Shown here piece by piece: positions 1-5,886 of a stretch of DNA of 6,669 bases; position 1 is the first letter of the stretch; each line of letters begins with the position of its first letter. The notes beneath the pieces were generated by a model. That model was given only the letters and a program-made list of their open reading frames with translations, was not told the origin of the DNA and made no database searches. Source of the DNA: Leucobacter sp. (GTDB lineage Bacteria; Actinomycetota; Actinomycetes; Actinomycetales; Microbacteriaceae); assembly GCA_031178565.1 (NCBI GenBank), contig JAPSIU010000153.1:1-6669 (forward strand), given 5' to 3'. Both the position numbers and the translations under genes were made by a program.

Positions 1-1
1 G

Positions 2-1345
2 ATCCTGAAAGAGGTGCTGCCGACCGGGGCCGGCGTCATCGTCCGCACCGCGGCCGAGGGCGCGAGCGAGGAGCAGCTGACCCACGACGTGCAGCGGCTC
101 ACCCGCCAGTGGGAGTCCATCCAGAAGCGCGTCGCCAAGGGCGGGGGACCGGTGCTGCTGCACTCGGAGCCCGACATGCTCATCAAGATCATCCGCGACG
201 TCTTCAACGAGGACTTCCACCGCCTGCTCATCTCGGGCGCAGACACCTACGAGGTCATCGAGAACTACCTCTCGCAGGTGGCTCCCGACCTGCTGCAGCG
301 CGTGGAGCGCTACGACGGTGAACGGGACGTCTTCGACGAGTACCGCATCACCGAGCAGATCGCGAAGGCGCTGGAGCGCAAGGTGTGGCTGCCCTCGGGC
401 GGCTCGCTCGTGATCGACCGCACCGAGGCGATGACGGTCGTGGACGTCAACACCGGCAAGTTCGTGGGTTCGGGCGGAAACCTCGAGGAGACCGTCACGA
501 AGAACAACCTCGAGGCGGCCGAGGAGATCGTGCGCCAGCTGCGTCTGCGCGATATCGGCGGCATCATCGTCGTCGACTTCATCGACATGGTGCTCGAGTC
601 CAACCGCGACCTCGTGCTGCGGCGCCTGGTGGAATGCCTGAGCCGCGACCGCACGAAGCACCAGGTCGCCGAGGTGACGTCGCTCGGTCTCGTGCAGATG
701 ACGCGCAAGAAGCTCGGCCTCGGCCTGCTGGAGTCGTTCAGCGAGCCCTGCGAGGTCTGCGCCGGACGCGGGATCATCGTGCATCACGAACCGGTCGGCA
801 AGCACCGCAGCGAGGGATCCCCGCGGAGTTCGAAGCGAGGCAAGGGATCGCAGTCCTCGCAGGCGCCGGCGAATGACACGAAAGCCCAGACGCACGCGAT
901 CACCGACGGGGCCAAGAACATGCTGGCGCAGGTGGCCGCCTCGACAATCCAGGGGACCAAACCGGCCTCGGAGACGGACGGCGGCGAGCGGCCGGTCTCG
1001 GAGCCCGCGGCGGCGAGCGTGACGGGCCGCGTCGGACAGCGGGCGGGCCGCGAGGCTCGGGCCGATCGCGACGCTCAGGTGGGCCGTGAGGCTCAGTCGG
1101 AACCGCGGGAGCAGCCGCTGAACCCGGCGGATCTTCTGGATTCGGTGCTCGATGCGCTTCCGCAGGCACCCGCCGCGGGCACGGGACGCGCGCGCAACCG
1201 TCGGGTGTCGACCCCGACGCTGCGGACGAACGACGCCTCGAATGCGTCCGGAGACGAGAGCCCGTCGGAGGCGCGCGCCGCTCAGATCGCGCTCGCCGAG
1301 GCGCTCGACGCGACGACGAGGCGACGCGCCGCCGAGCGAGAGTGA
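2..1345 (+). CDS. rne: Ribonuclease E/G, 3' part (start lies before the window)
   Basis: This is an endoribonuclease that cuts single-stranded AU-rich RNA in mRNA decay and rRNA/tRNA maturation. The frame is open from base 2 to the TGA at 1343-1345, giving 447 visible residues; the N-terminal part with the S1 domain is outside the window. Fragment residues 1 to about 260 match the RNase E/G catalytic core. Visible marks are GAGVIVRTAAEGA near the left edge, the metal-binding pair in VVDVNTG (D148, N150) and IVVDFIDM (D192), and the Zn-link CEVC (C250, C253) that joins subunits in E. coli RNase E. The rest, from about residue 265, is Ala/Arg/Glu/Ser-rich, probably disordered, and includes a short repeat around GREA. 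Such tails usually act as RNA or protein docking segments, which is an inference here. The gene sits directly before rplU-rpmA, a usual actinobacterial arrangement. RNase G is less likely because of the long tail. No terminator is seen after the stop codon. Confidence 0.95.
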   Translation: MLKEVLPTGAGVIVRTAAEGASEEQLTHDVQRLTRQWESIQKRVAKGGGPVLLHSEPDMLIKIIRDVFNEDFHRLLISGADTYEVIENYLSQVAPDLLQRVERYDGERDVFDEYRITEQIAKALERKVWLPSGGSLVIDRTEAMTVVDVNTGKFVGSGGNLEETVTKNNLEAAEEIVRQLRLRDIGGIIVVDFIDMVLESNRDLVLRRLVECLSRDRTKHQVAEVTSLGLVQMTRKKLGLGLLESFSEPCEVCAGRGIIVHHEPVGKHRSEGSPRSSKRGKGSQSSQAPANDTKAQTHAITDGAKNMLAQVAASTIQGTKPASETDGGERPVSEPAAASVTGRVGQRAGREARADRDAQVGREAQSEPREQPLNPADLLDSVLDALPQAPAAGTGRARNRRVSTPTLRTNDASNASGDESPSEARAAQIALAEALDATTRRRAAERE

Positions 1346-1363
1346 CACGCGGGGTGATGCCAT

Positions 1364-1393
1364 TTGACCATCACGGGTGATTCAAGATATTAT
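1364..1393 (+). promoter_or_regulatory. SigA-type promoter for rplU-rpmA
   Basis: The -35 element TTGACC (1364-1369) and -10 element TATTAT (1388-1393) are separated by 18 bases, each close to the primary-sigma consensus (TTGACA, TATAAT). This AT-rich patch stands out against GC-rich surroundings and lies just after the rne stop codon. Transcription would start at about 1400, leaving a leader of roughly 95 bases. The spacer contains the small palindrome ATCAC-GG-GTGAT (1370-1381), directly after the -35 box, which could be an operator. The promoter call rests on sequence match and position only. Confidence 0.75.
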
Positions 1394-1399
1394 TGAGCG

Positions 1400-1495
1400 T
1401 TGGTGTCACCCGTCCCGGGTGACGATGACTCAGACTTCGAACGCGGCACGGCCGCGCTTCGACACGCAGGACGATCCTCAGGAAAAGGGTGACAA
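1400..1495 (+). promoter_or_regulatory. Structured 5' leader of rplU-rpmA, candidate autoregulatory element
   Basis: The predicted transcript begins with a perfect 8-bp hairpin: GTCACCCG (1405-1412), loop TCC, CGGGTGAC (1416-1423). A second, 6-bp hairpin follows: CGCGGC (1442-1447), loop ACG, GCCGCG (1451-1456). The rplU ribosome-binding region, AGGA at 1480-1483 and AAGGG at 1485-1489, continues into GGGTGACA (1487-1494). That last stretch is the exact reverse complement of TGTCACCC (1404-1411), so the 5' arm can pair locally or with the ribosome-binding region, but not both. Many ribosomal protein operons are controlled by their own product through the leader, and an L21 leader is known in Firmicutes. 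Whether this leader works that way is an inference. A 28-codon open frame (ATG 1425, TAG 1509-1511) also starts right after the first hairpin. Confidence 0.45.
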
Positions 1496-1804
1496 GTGGT
1501 TTACGCAGTAGTGCGCGCAAGCGGCCGGCAGGAGAAGGTCGAGGTTGGCTCGATCATCACCGTCAACCGTGTGGCAGGTGACGCCAAGGGCAAGCTCGAG
1601 CTTCCCGCGGTTCTGCTCGTTGACGGCGACAAGGTGACCACCGATGCTGCCGCACTGGCCAAGGTGAAGGTCACGGCCGAGGTTCTCGACGACCTCCGCG
1701 GCCCGAAGATCGTCATCCAGCGTTACAAGAACAAGACCGGTTACAAGAGCCGCCAGGGGCACCGTCAGGATCTGACGCGCCTCAAGGTCGTCGGCATCAA
1801 GTAG
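1496..1804 (+). CDS. rplU: 50S ribosomal protein bL21
   Basis: This 102-residue structural protein of the large ribosomal subunit binds 23S rRNA, and its length is normal for the family. The N-terminus MVYAVVRASGRQEKVEVG is typical of bL21. The C-terminal part has the conserved basic rRNA-binding segment KNKTGYKSRQGHRQ, followed by LTRLKVVGIK. The GTG start at 1496 is chosen because AAGGG (1485-1489) lies six bases before it and because the protein then begins exactly where the family does. The stop is TAG at 1802-1804. rpmA follows after 52 bases with no terminator between, so the two are very probably co-transcribed from the promoter at 1364-1393. The same rplU-rpmA pair is widespread in bacteria. 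Confidence 0.97.
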   Translation: MVYAVVRASGRQEKVEVGSIITVNRVAGDAKGKLELPAVLLVDGDKVTTDAAALAKVKVTAEVLDDLRGPKIVIQRYKNKTGYKSRQGHRQDLTRLKVVGIK

Positions 1805-1856
1805 CCAGCCGATCCGGCACCGGTTTCCAGACAGATTCTTAAGGAGTTAGAGACTC

Positions 1857-2111
1857 ATGGCACATAAGAAGGGCGCCAGCTCGACCCGCAACGGCCGCGA
1901 CTCGAACGCTCAGCGTCTCGGCGTGAAGCGCTTCGGCGGCCAGCAGGTGGGCGCGGGCGAGATCATCGTCCGTCAGCGCGGCACGCACTTCCACCCCGGT
2001 GTGAACGTCGGCCGCGGCGGCGACGACACCCTGTTCGCTCTTGCGGCGGGCGCGGTCGAGTTCGGCGCGAAGGGCGGCCGCAAGGTCGTGAACATCGTGA
2101 CCGCAGCCTAG
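1857..2111 (+). CDS. rpmA: 50S ribosomal protein bL27
   Basis: This 84-residue large-subunit protein has an N-terminal tail that reaches the peptidyl-transferase centre. It begins MAHKKGASSTRNGRDS, the standard form that needs only loss of Met; it has no Firmicutes-type cleaved N-terminal extension. The family signature GEIIVRQRGTHFHPGVNVG is intact, followed by GGDDTLFALAAG. A full AAGGAG (1841-1846) precedes the ATG with a ten-base gap, slightly long but the only plausible start. The stop is TAG at 2109-2111, and an intrinsic terminator follows 20 bases later, closing the rplU-rpmA unit. Confidence 0.97.
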   Translation: MAHKKGASSTRNGRDSNAQRLGVKRFGGQQVGAGEIIVRQRGTHFHPGVNVGRGGDDTLFALAAGAVEFGAKGGRKVVNIVTAA

Positions 2112-2130
2112 TTTCAGGCTTTCGACGGCG

Positions 2131-2153
2131 AGGCGGGCTTCGGCCCGCCTTTT
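2131..2153 (+). terminator. Intrinsic terminator after rpmA
   Basis: A perfect 8-bp stem, AGGCGGGC (2131-2138) with GCCCGCCT (2143-2150), is closed by the very stable C(UUCG)G tetraloop and followed by TTTT (2150-2153). ACGGC (2125-2129) and GCCGT (2154-2158) could form a further outer stem around it. The T run is short, so some read-through into obgE is possible. The reverse strand lacks a T run, so it acts in the + direction only. Confidence 0.88.
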
Positions 2154-2172
2154 GCCGTATCCGGCGTTGTTC

Positions 2173-2240
2173 GTCATCCCGTGCGGAGTCACGGGATCCA
2201 TGGGAAGATCCTGCGACTCATTTCGTTCGCGCAGGATGAC
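2173..2240. repeat. Palindromic intergenic repeat made of two hairpins with inverted ends
   Basis: The ends are exact inverted repeats, GTCATCC (2173-2179) and GGATGAC (2234-2240). Inside are two hairpins of the same design. The first is ATCCCGTG (2176-2183) with CACGGGAT (2190-2197) and a six-base loop; the second is ATCCTGCG (2208-2215) with CGCAGGAT (2230-2237) and a 14-base loop. Two hairpins framed by GTCATCC ends resemble the small dispersed palindromic repeats (REP/MITE-like) found in many copies in actinobacterial genomes. The resemblance is from general familiarity, and no second copy lies in this window. The element encodes nothing and ends only 19 bases before the obgE start codon. 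Confidence 0.6.
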
Positions 2241-2259
2241 AGGAGTTGAGGGTTCGAAC

Positions 2260-3765
2260 ATGGTGACGTTCGTCGATCAGGTGCAGGTGCACCTTCAGGC
2301 CGGGCGCGGAGGCAACGGGTGCGTCTCCGTCCGACGGGAGAAGTTCAAGCCGCTGGCCGGTCCCGACGGCGGTGCCGGCGGGCACGGCGGGGACATCGTG
2401 CTGCTCGCCGATCCACAGGTGACCACGCTGCTCGAGTACCACCGCAGACCGCACCGCAGCGCCGAGAACGGCGGCTACGGTGCCGGGTACTACCGCGCGG
2501 GCACCAACGGCGCCGAGCTCGTGCTGTCCGTGCCCGTGGGCACCGTCGTCAAGGACGAGGCAGGAGAGGTCCTCATCGACCTCACCGAACCCGGCACCCG
2601 GTACGTGGTCGCGAAGGGCGGCCTCGGCGGGCTCGGCAATCACGCGCTCGCGAGCGCGAAGCGCAAGGCTCCCGGATTCGCGCTGCTCGGCACCGAGGGC
2701 TGGAGCGGCACGATCACGCTCGAGCTGAAGACGATCGCGGACGTCGCGCTCGTGGGGTACCCCTCGGCGGGCAAGTCGAGCCTCATCGCCGCGATGAGCG
2801 CGGCGAAGCCGAAGATCGCCGACTACCCCTTCACGACGCTGCATCCCAATCTGGGTGTCGTCCAGGTTGAGGATCACCGCTACACGATCGCCGATGTTCC
2901 CGGGCTGATCGAGGGTGCGAGCGAGGGGAAGGGCCTCGGCCTCGACTTCCTGCGCCACGTCGAGCGCTGCAGCGCACTGCTGCACGTGCTCGACTGCGCG
3001 ACACTCGAGCCGGGTCGCGATCCGATCTCCGACCTCGAGGTGATCCGAGGGGAGCTCTCGGCCTATCCGGTTCCGGAGGGGCAGACTCCGCTGCTGGATC
3101 GCCCGCAGCTGGTCGCGCTCAACAAGATCGACGTGCCGGAGGCCAGGGAGCTGGCCGACTTCGTGCGGCCGGAGCTGGAATCCCGGGGCTACCGCGTGTT
3201 CGAGATCTCCGCGGTCTCGCACGAGGGCCTCCGAGAACTGAGCTTCGCCCTCGCCGAACTCGTGGAGGATGCGCGCGCGAAGCAGCTCGAGGAGGCGAAG
3301 GATCAGCCCCGGATCGTACTGCAGCCCAAGGCCGTGGACGACGGCGGTTTCCGGGTGGTCCCCGAGGGCGGCAGCTACGGAACGCTCTACCGGATCCTCG
3401 GCGCGAAGCCGCAGCGCTGGGTGGAGCAGACCGACTTCACGAACGACGAGGCCGTCGGGTATCTCGCGGACCGCCTGCAGAAGCTCGGCGTCGAAGACGC
3501 CCTCGTCAAGGCGGGGGCGACGGCCGGTTCCACGGTGGTCATCGGGCCGGGAGCGGGTGTCGTCTTCGACTGGGAGCCGACGCTGACGAGCGCGGCCGAG
3601 GTGCAGATGGGCGCCCGCGGCACCGACATGCGCGTCGACGGGAACGACCGGCGCACGAACAAGGACCGTCGCAGCGAGTATTACGACCGTATGGACGCGA
3701 AAGCCGAGGCTCGGGCCGAGCTGGAGCGTGAGCGCAAGTCTGGAATGTGGAGCGAGGAGTCGTGA
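2260..3765 (+). CDS. obgE: Obg/CgtA GTPase (50S assembly and stress GTPase)
   Basis: This essential GTPase binds the large ribosomal subunit late in assembly and links growth to nucleotide stress signals. It has 501 residues in three domains. The first is the glycine-rich Obg fold (about 1-158), with GRGGNG near the start and GGLGGLGN further on. The second is the GTPase domain, with G1 GYPSAGKSS (166-174), G2 DYPFTT (188-193), G3 DVPG (212-215), G4 NKID (288-291) and G5 SAV (317-319). The third is an OCT domain (about 349-441). A charged 60-residue tail rich in Arg, Glu and Asp follows. The ATG at 2260 is chosen because the protein then starts MVTFVDQVQVHLQAGRGGNG as the family does, with GAGGG (2248-2252) seven bases upstream. 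In-frame ATGs at 2200 and 2236 lie inside the palindromic repeat and should not be used. The stop overlaps the proB start (GTGA, 3762-3765), implying coupled translation. I see no clear promoter of its own. Confidence 0.96.
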   Translation: MVTFVDQVQVHLQAGRGGNGCVSVRREKFKPLAGPDGGAGGHGGDIVLLADPQVTTLLEYHRRPHRSAENGGYGAGYYRAGTNGAELVLSVPVGTVVKDEAGEVLIDLTEPGTRYVVAKGGLGGLGNHALASAKRKAPGFALLGTEGWSGTITLELKTIADVALVGYPSAGKSSLIAAMSAAKPKIADYPFTTLHPNLGVVQVEDHRYTIADVPGLIEGASEGKGLGLDFLRHVERCSALLHVLDCATLEPGRDPISDLEVIRGELSAYPVPEGQTPLLDRPQLVALNKIDVPEARELADFVRPELESRGYRVFEISAVSHEGLRELSFALAELVEDARAKQLEEAKDQPRIVLQPKAVDDGGFRVVPEGGSYGTLYRILGAKPQRWVEQTDFTNDEAVGYLADRLQKLGVEDALVKAGATAGSTVVIGPGAGVVFDWEPTLTSAAEVQMGARGTDMRVDGNDRRTNKDRRSEYYDRMDAKAEARAELERERKSGMWSEES

Positions 3766-4565
3766 GCCTGGGCGGTGAGCTGCTGGCCTCGCGACGCGTC
3801 GTCGTGAAGGTGGGGTCGTCGTCAGTGAGCGGCGACAACGCCGGCCAGATCCCGACGCTCGTGTCCTCCCTCGCACGGCTGCACTCGAACGGCGCCGAGG
3901 TGATCCTGGTGTCGAGCGGCGCGATCGCGACGGGGGTGCCCTTTCTGCGCCTCGAGGATCGTCCGGAGGATCTCGCGACGCAGCAGGCCGCCGCGGCGGT
4001 GGGGCAGAACATTCTCGTGAACCGCTACCAGCGGGCGCTCGGAAGCCACGAGATCATCGCCGGCCAGGTGCTGCTGACCGCGCACGACATGGAGAACCCG
4101 ACGCACCGCGGTAACGCGCGTCGTGCGATCGAACGGCTGCTGCAGCTCGGGATCCTCCCGATCATCAACGAGAACGATACCGTCGCGACGCACGAGATCC
4201 GGTTCGGCGACAACGACCGTCTTGCCGCCCTCGTCGCCCGGCTGGTGAACGCGGACCGGCTCGTGCTGCTCTCCGACGTCGACGCGCTGTACACGGCGCC
4301 GCCGATGATCGCGGGAGCCGAGCGGATCGCGCACGTTCCCTACGGGGACGCGCTCGAGGGGATCGAGATCGGCGAGAGCCAGTCCGGCTGGGGGACCGGC
4401 GGCGCGGCGACCAAGGTGCAGGCCGCCCGTCTCGCCGCCGACGCGGGGACCGCGGTGCTGCTCACGGAGACCAGGCTGCTCACCGCGGTGCTCGACGGCG
4501 AGGACCACGGCACGCGCTTCGATCCGCGTCCGGCCGATGCGGAACCGACCTCGTCGGGCCACTAA
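3762..4565 (+). CDS. proB: Glutamate 5-kinase, short form without PUA domain
   Basis: This enzyme phosphorylates L-glutamate with ATP to gamma-glutamyl phosphate, the first and usually proline-inhibited step of proline synthesis in the cytoplasm. It has 267 residues, forming only the amino-acid-kinase domain. Visible motifs are VVVKVGSSS with K16, VSSGAIATG (S52), NENDTVAT (136-143), FGDNDRLAALVARL with N151, LVLLSDVDALY, and the nucleotide-binding GTGGAATK (211-218). The family also has forms of about 367 residues with a C-terminal PUA domain; here the protein ends soon after the kinase fold in a short acidic, polar tail. The GTG at 3762 is chosen for its four-base overlap with the obgE stop and the preceding GAGGAG (3754-3759), although only two bases separate them. 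The GTG at 3747 is in frame but has no ribosome-binding sequence. proA follows ten bases after the stop. Confidence 0.95.
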   Translation: MSLGGELLASRRVVVKVGSSSVSGDNAGQIPTLVSSLARLHSNGAEVILVSSGAIATGVPFLRLEDRPEDLATQQAAAAVGQNILVNRYQRALGSHEIIAGQVLLTAHDMENPTHRGNARRAIERLLQLGILPIINENDTVATHEIRFGDNDRLAALVARLVNADRLVLLSDVDALYTAPPMIAGAERIAHVPYGDALEGIEIGESQSGWGTGGAATKVQAARLAADAGTAVLLTETRLLTAVLDGEDHGTRFDPRPADAEPTSSGH

Positions 4566-4575
4566 ACTCGGAGTC

Positions 4576-5829
4576 ATGTCAAGCGTCGATCCGTTCCTCG
4601 CCAAACTCGAGCGCGCCCGGCTCGCGGCCAAGAAACTCGCGACCGTCACCACCACTCGGAAGAACGCCGCGCTGGAGGCGATCGCCGCTGCCATCGAGGC
4701 GGGCGTCCCCGAGATCGTCTCCGCGAACGCGGAGGATCTCGCGCGCGGCAGGGAGGACGGCATCGGCGAGGGGCTGCTGGATCGCCTCCGCCTCGACGAG
4801 TCGAGACTGCGCGCTCTTGCGGCGGCGGCCCGCGAGATCGTGGCGCTTCCGGATCCCGTGGGGCAGGTCGTGCGCGGCAACACACTCGCGAACGGGATCA
4901 CGATCAGCCAGGTCCGCGTGCCGTTCGGCGTGGTCGGCGCGATCTACGAGGCGCGGCCCAACGTGACGGTGGATATCGCCGCGCTGGCGCTGAAGAGCGG
5001 CAACGGCGCGGTGCTGCGGGGAGGCAGCGCCGCCGAGCACTCGAATCGTGTGCTCGTCCGTCTGATCCAGGAAGCGCTAGCGAGCGTCGGGCTCGACGGC
5101 GAGGCGGTGCAGACGATCGACGAGTTCGGTCGGGAGGGCGCCTCCCGCCTCATGCGTGCACGCGGCTACGTCGACGTACTGATCCCGCGTGGAAGCGCCG
5201 GGCTCATCTCGACCGTGGTGCAGGAGTCCACGGTTCCCGTGATCGAGACGGGATCCGGGATCGTCCACGTGTTCGTCGACGCGAGCGCCGACGAGGAGAT
5301 GGCGGTCTCGGTCGTCACGAACGCGAAGACCCACCGCCCGAGCGTGTGCAACGCCGCCGAGACGCTGCTGGTGCACCGCGACGCCGCCGAACGGCTGCTG
5401 CCGCGGCTCGCGCGCGAACTCACGGGCGCCGGTGTGGCGCTGAGCGGAGACGAGACGTCGCGCGCGAGCGTGGACGGCCTGCTCGCAGCCGACGACGAGA
5501 CCTGGGCGACCGAGCACCTGGCGCTCGAGATGGGCGTGCGGGTCGTCGAGTCGCTCGATGCAGCGCTCGCGCACATCGAGCGCTATTCGACCCGTCACAC
5601 GGAGGCCATCGTGACGCAGGACTACGCGAATGCCGAGCGCTTCCTCGCCGAGGTGGATTCGGCCGTCGTCATGGTGAACGCGTCCACCCGGTTCACCGAC
5701 GGAGGCGAGTTCGGCTTCGGGGCCGAGGTCGGCATCTCGACTCAGAAACTGCACGCTCGCGGGCCGATGGGGCTGCAGGAGCTCACGAGCACCAAGTGGC
5801 TCGTGCGGGGCGCGGGCCAGATCCGCTAG
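4576..5829 (+). CDS. proA: Gamma-glutamyl phosphate reductase (glutamate-5-semialdehyde dehydrogenase)
   Basis: This enzyme reduces gamma-glutamyl phosphate with NADPH to glutamate-5-semialdehyde, the second step of proline synthesis, taking the unstable product of ProB. It has 417 residues, the same length as E. coli ProA. Visible are the cofactor region YEARPNVTVDIAALALKSG (E125, K140) with GNGAVLRGGSA, the segment IPRGSAGLI, the catalytic cysteine in HRPSVCNAAETLLV (C258), and the family-specific end GEFGFGAEVGIS with HARGPMGLQELTSTKW. The ATG at 4576 gives the expected N-terminus; the in-frame ATG at 4537 lies inside proB and lacks a ribosome-binding sequence. GGAG (4570-4573) is only two bases from the start. 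proC, the third gene of the pathway, is not in the window. No terminator is seen after the stop codon. Confidence 0.96.
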   Translation: MSSVDPFLAKLERARLAAKKLATVTTTRKNAALEAIAAAIEAGVPEIVSANAEDLARGREDGIGEGLLDRLRLDESRLRALAAAAREIVALPDPVGQVVRGNTLANGITISQVRVPFGVVGAIYEARPNVTVDIAALALKSGNGAVLRGGSAAEHSNRVLVRLIQEALASVGLDGEAVQTIDEFGREGASRLMRARGYVDVLIPRGSAGLISTVVQESTVPVIETGSGIVHVFVDASADEEMAVSVVTNAKTHRPSVCNAAETLLVHRDAAERLLPRLARELTGAGVALSGDETSRASVDGLLAADDETWATEHLALEMGVRVVESLDAALAHIERYSTRHTEAIVTQDYANAERFLAEVDSAVVMVNASTRFTDGGEFGFGAEVGISTQKLHARGPMGLQELTSTKWLVRGAGQIR

Positions 5830-5839
5830 CCGAACCCGA

Positions 5840-5845
5840 TACACT
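5840..5845 (+). promoter_or_regulatory. Possible -10 element before the small membrane protein gene
   Basis: TACACT fits the actinobacterial -10 pattern TANNNT and lies in the gap after proA, about 41 bases before the next start codon. No convincing -35 hexamer lies 16-18 bases upstream, where the proA end is. It would give a separate transcript for the small membrane protein and nadD. Read-through from proA is the alternative. Confidence 0.35.
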
Positions 5846-5886
5846 GGGTGTTGTTTATCCGAACCGTCATGAATGCAGGGGTTTCA

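Noticed and set aside
1814..1823. CCGG-CA-CCGG between rplU and rpmA as a hairpin
   Set aside because: A two-base loop cannot close in RNA, and CCGG is common in GC-rich DNA.
2152..2259. A longer N-terminus for obgE using starts at 2152, 2200 or 2236
   Set aside because: The added residues come from the terminator and the palindromic repeat, and the Obg family begins at MVTFVDQV. No ribosome-binding sequence supports the earlier starts.
1839..2261. A 140-codon minus-strand frame opposite rpmA
   Set aside because: It runs through the rpmA ribosome-binding sequence, the terminator and the palindromic repeat; its first part is just the repeat read as protein.
3747..3761. GTG at 3747 as the proB start
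   Set aside because: No Shine-Dalgarno-like sequence lies before it, while 3762 gives the common GTGA overlap and an expected N-terminus.
2218..3876. A 552-codon open frame on the minus strand opposite obgE
   Set aside because: It mirrors obgE codon for codon, is rich in Arg/His/Leu of low complexity as expected from GC-rich antisense, and shows no family motif. obgE is unmistakable on the + strand.
4537..4575. ATG at 4537 as the proA start
   Set aside because: It would overlap proB by 29 bases, lacks a ribosome-binding sequence, and adds an Arg-rich lead not seen in ProA.
3822..4901. A 359-codon minus-strand frame across proB and the start of proA
   Set aside because: It spans two clear + strand genes and their junction, has no recognisable domain, and is the usual long shadow of high third-position GC.
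5841..5851. Small palindrome ACAC-TGG-GTGT over the possible -10 box before the small membrane gene
   Set aside because: Four-base arms are too short to call an operator or terminator, and no T run follows.
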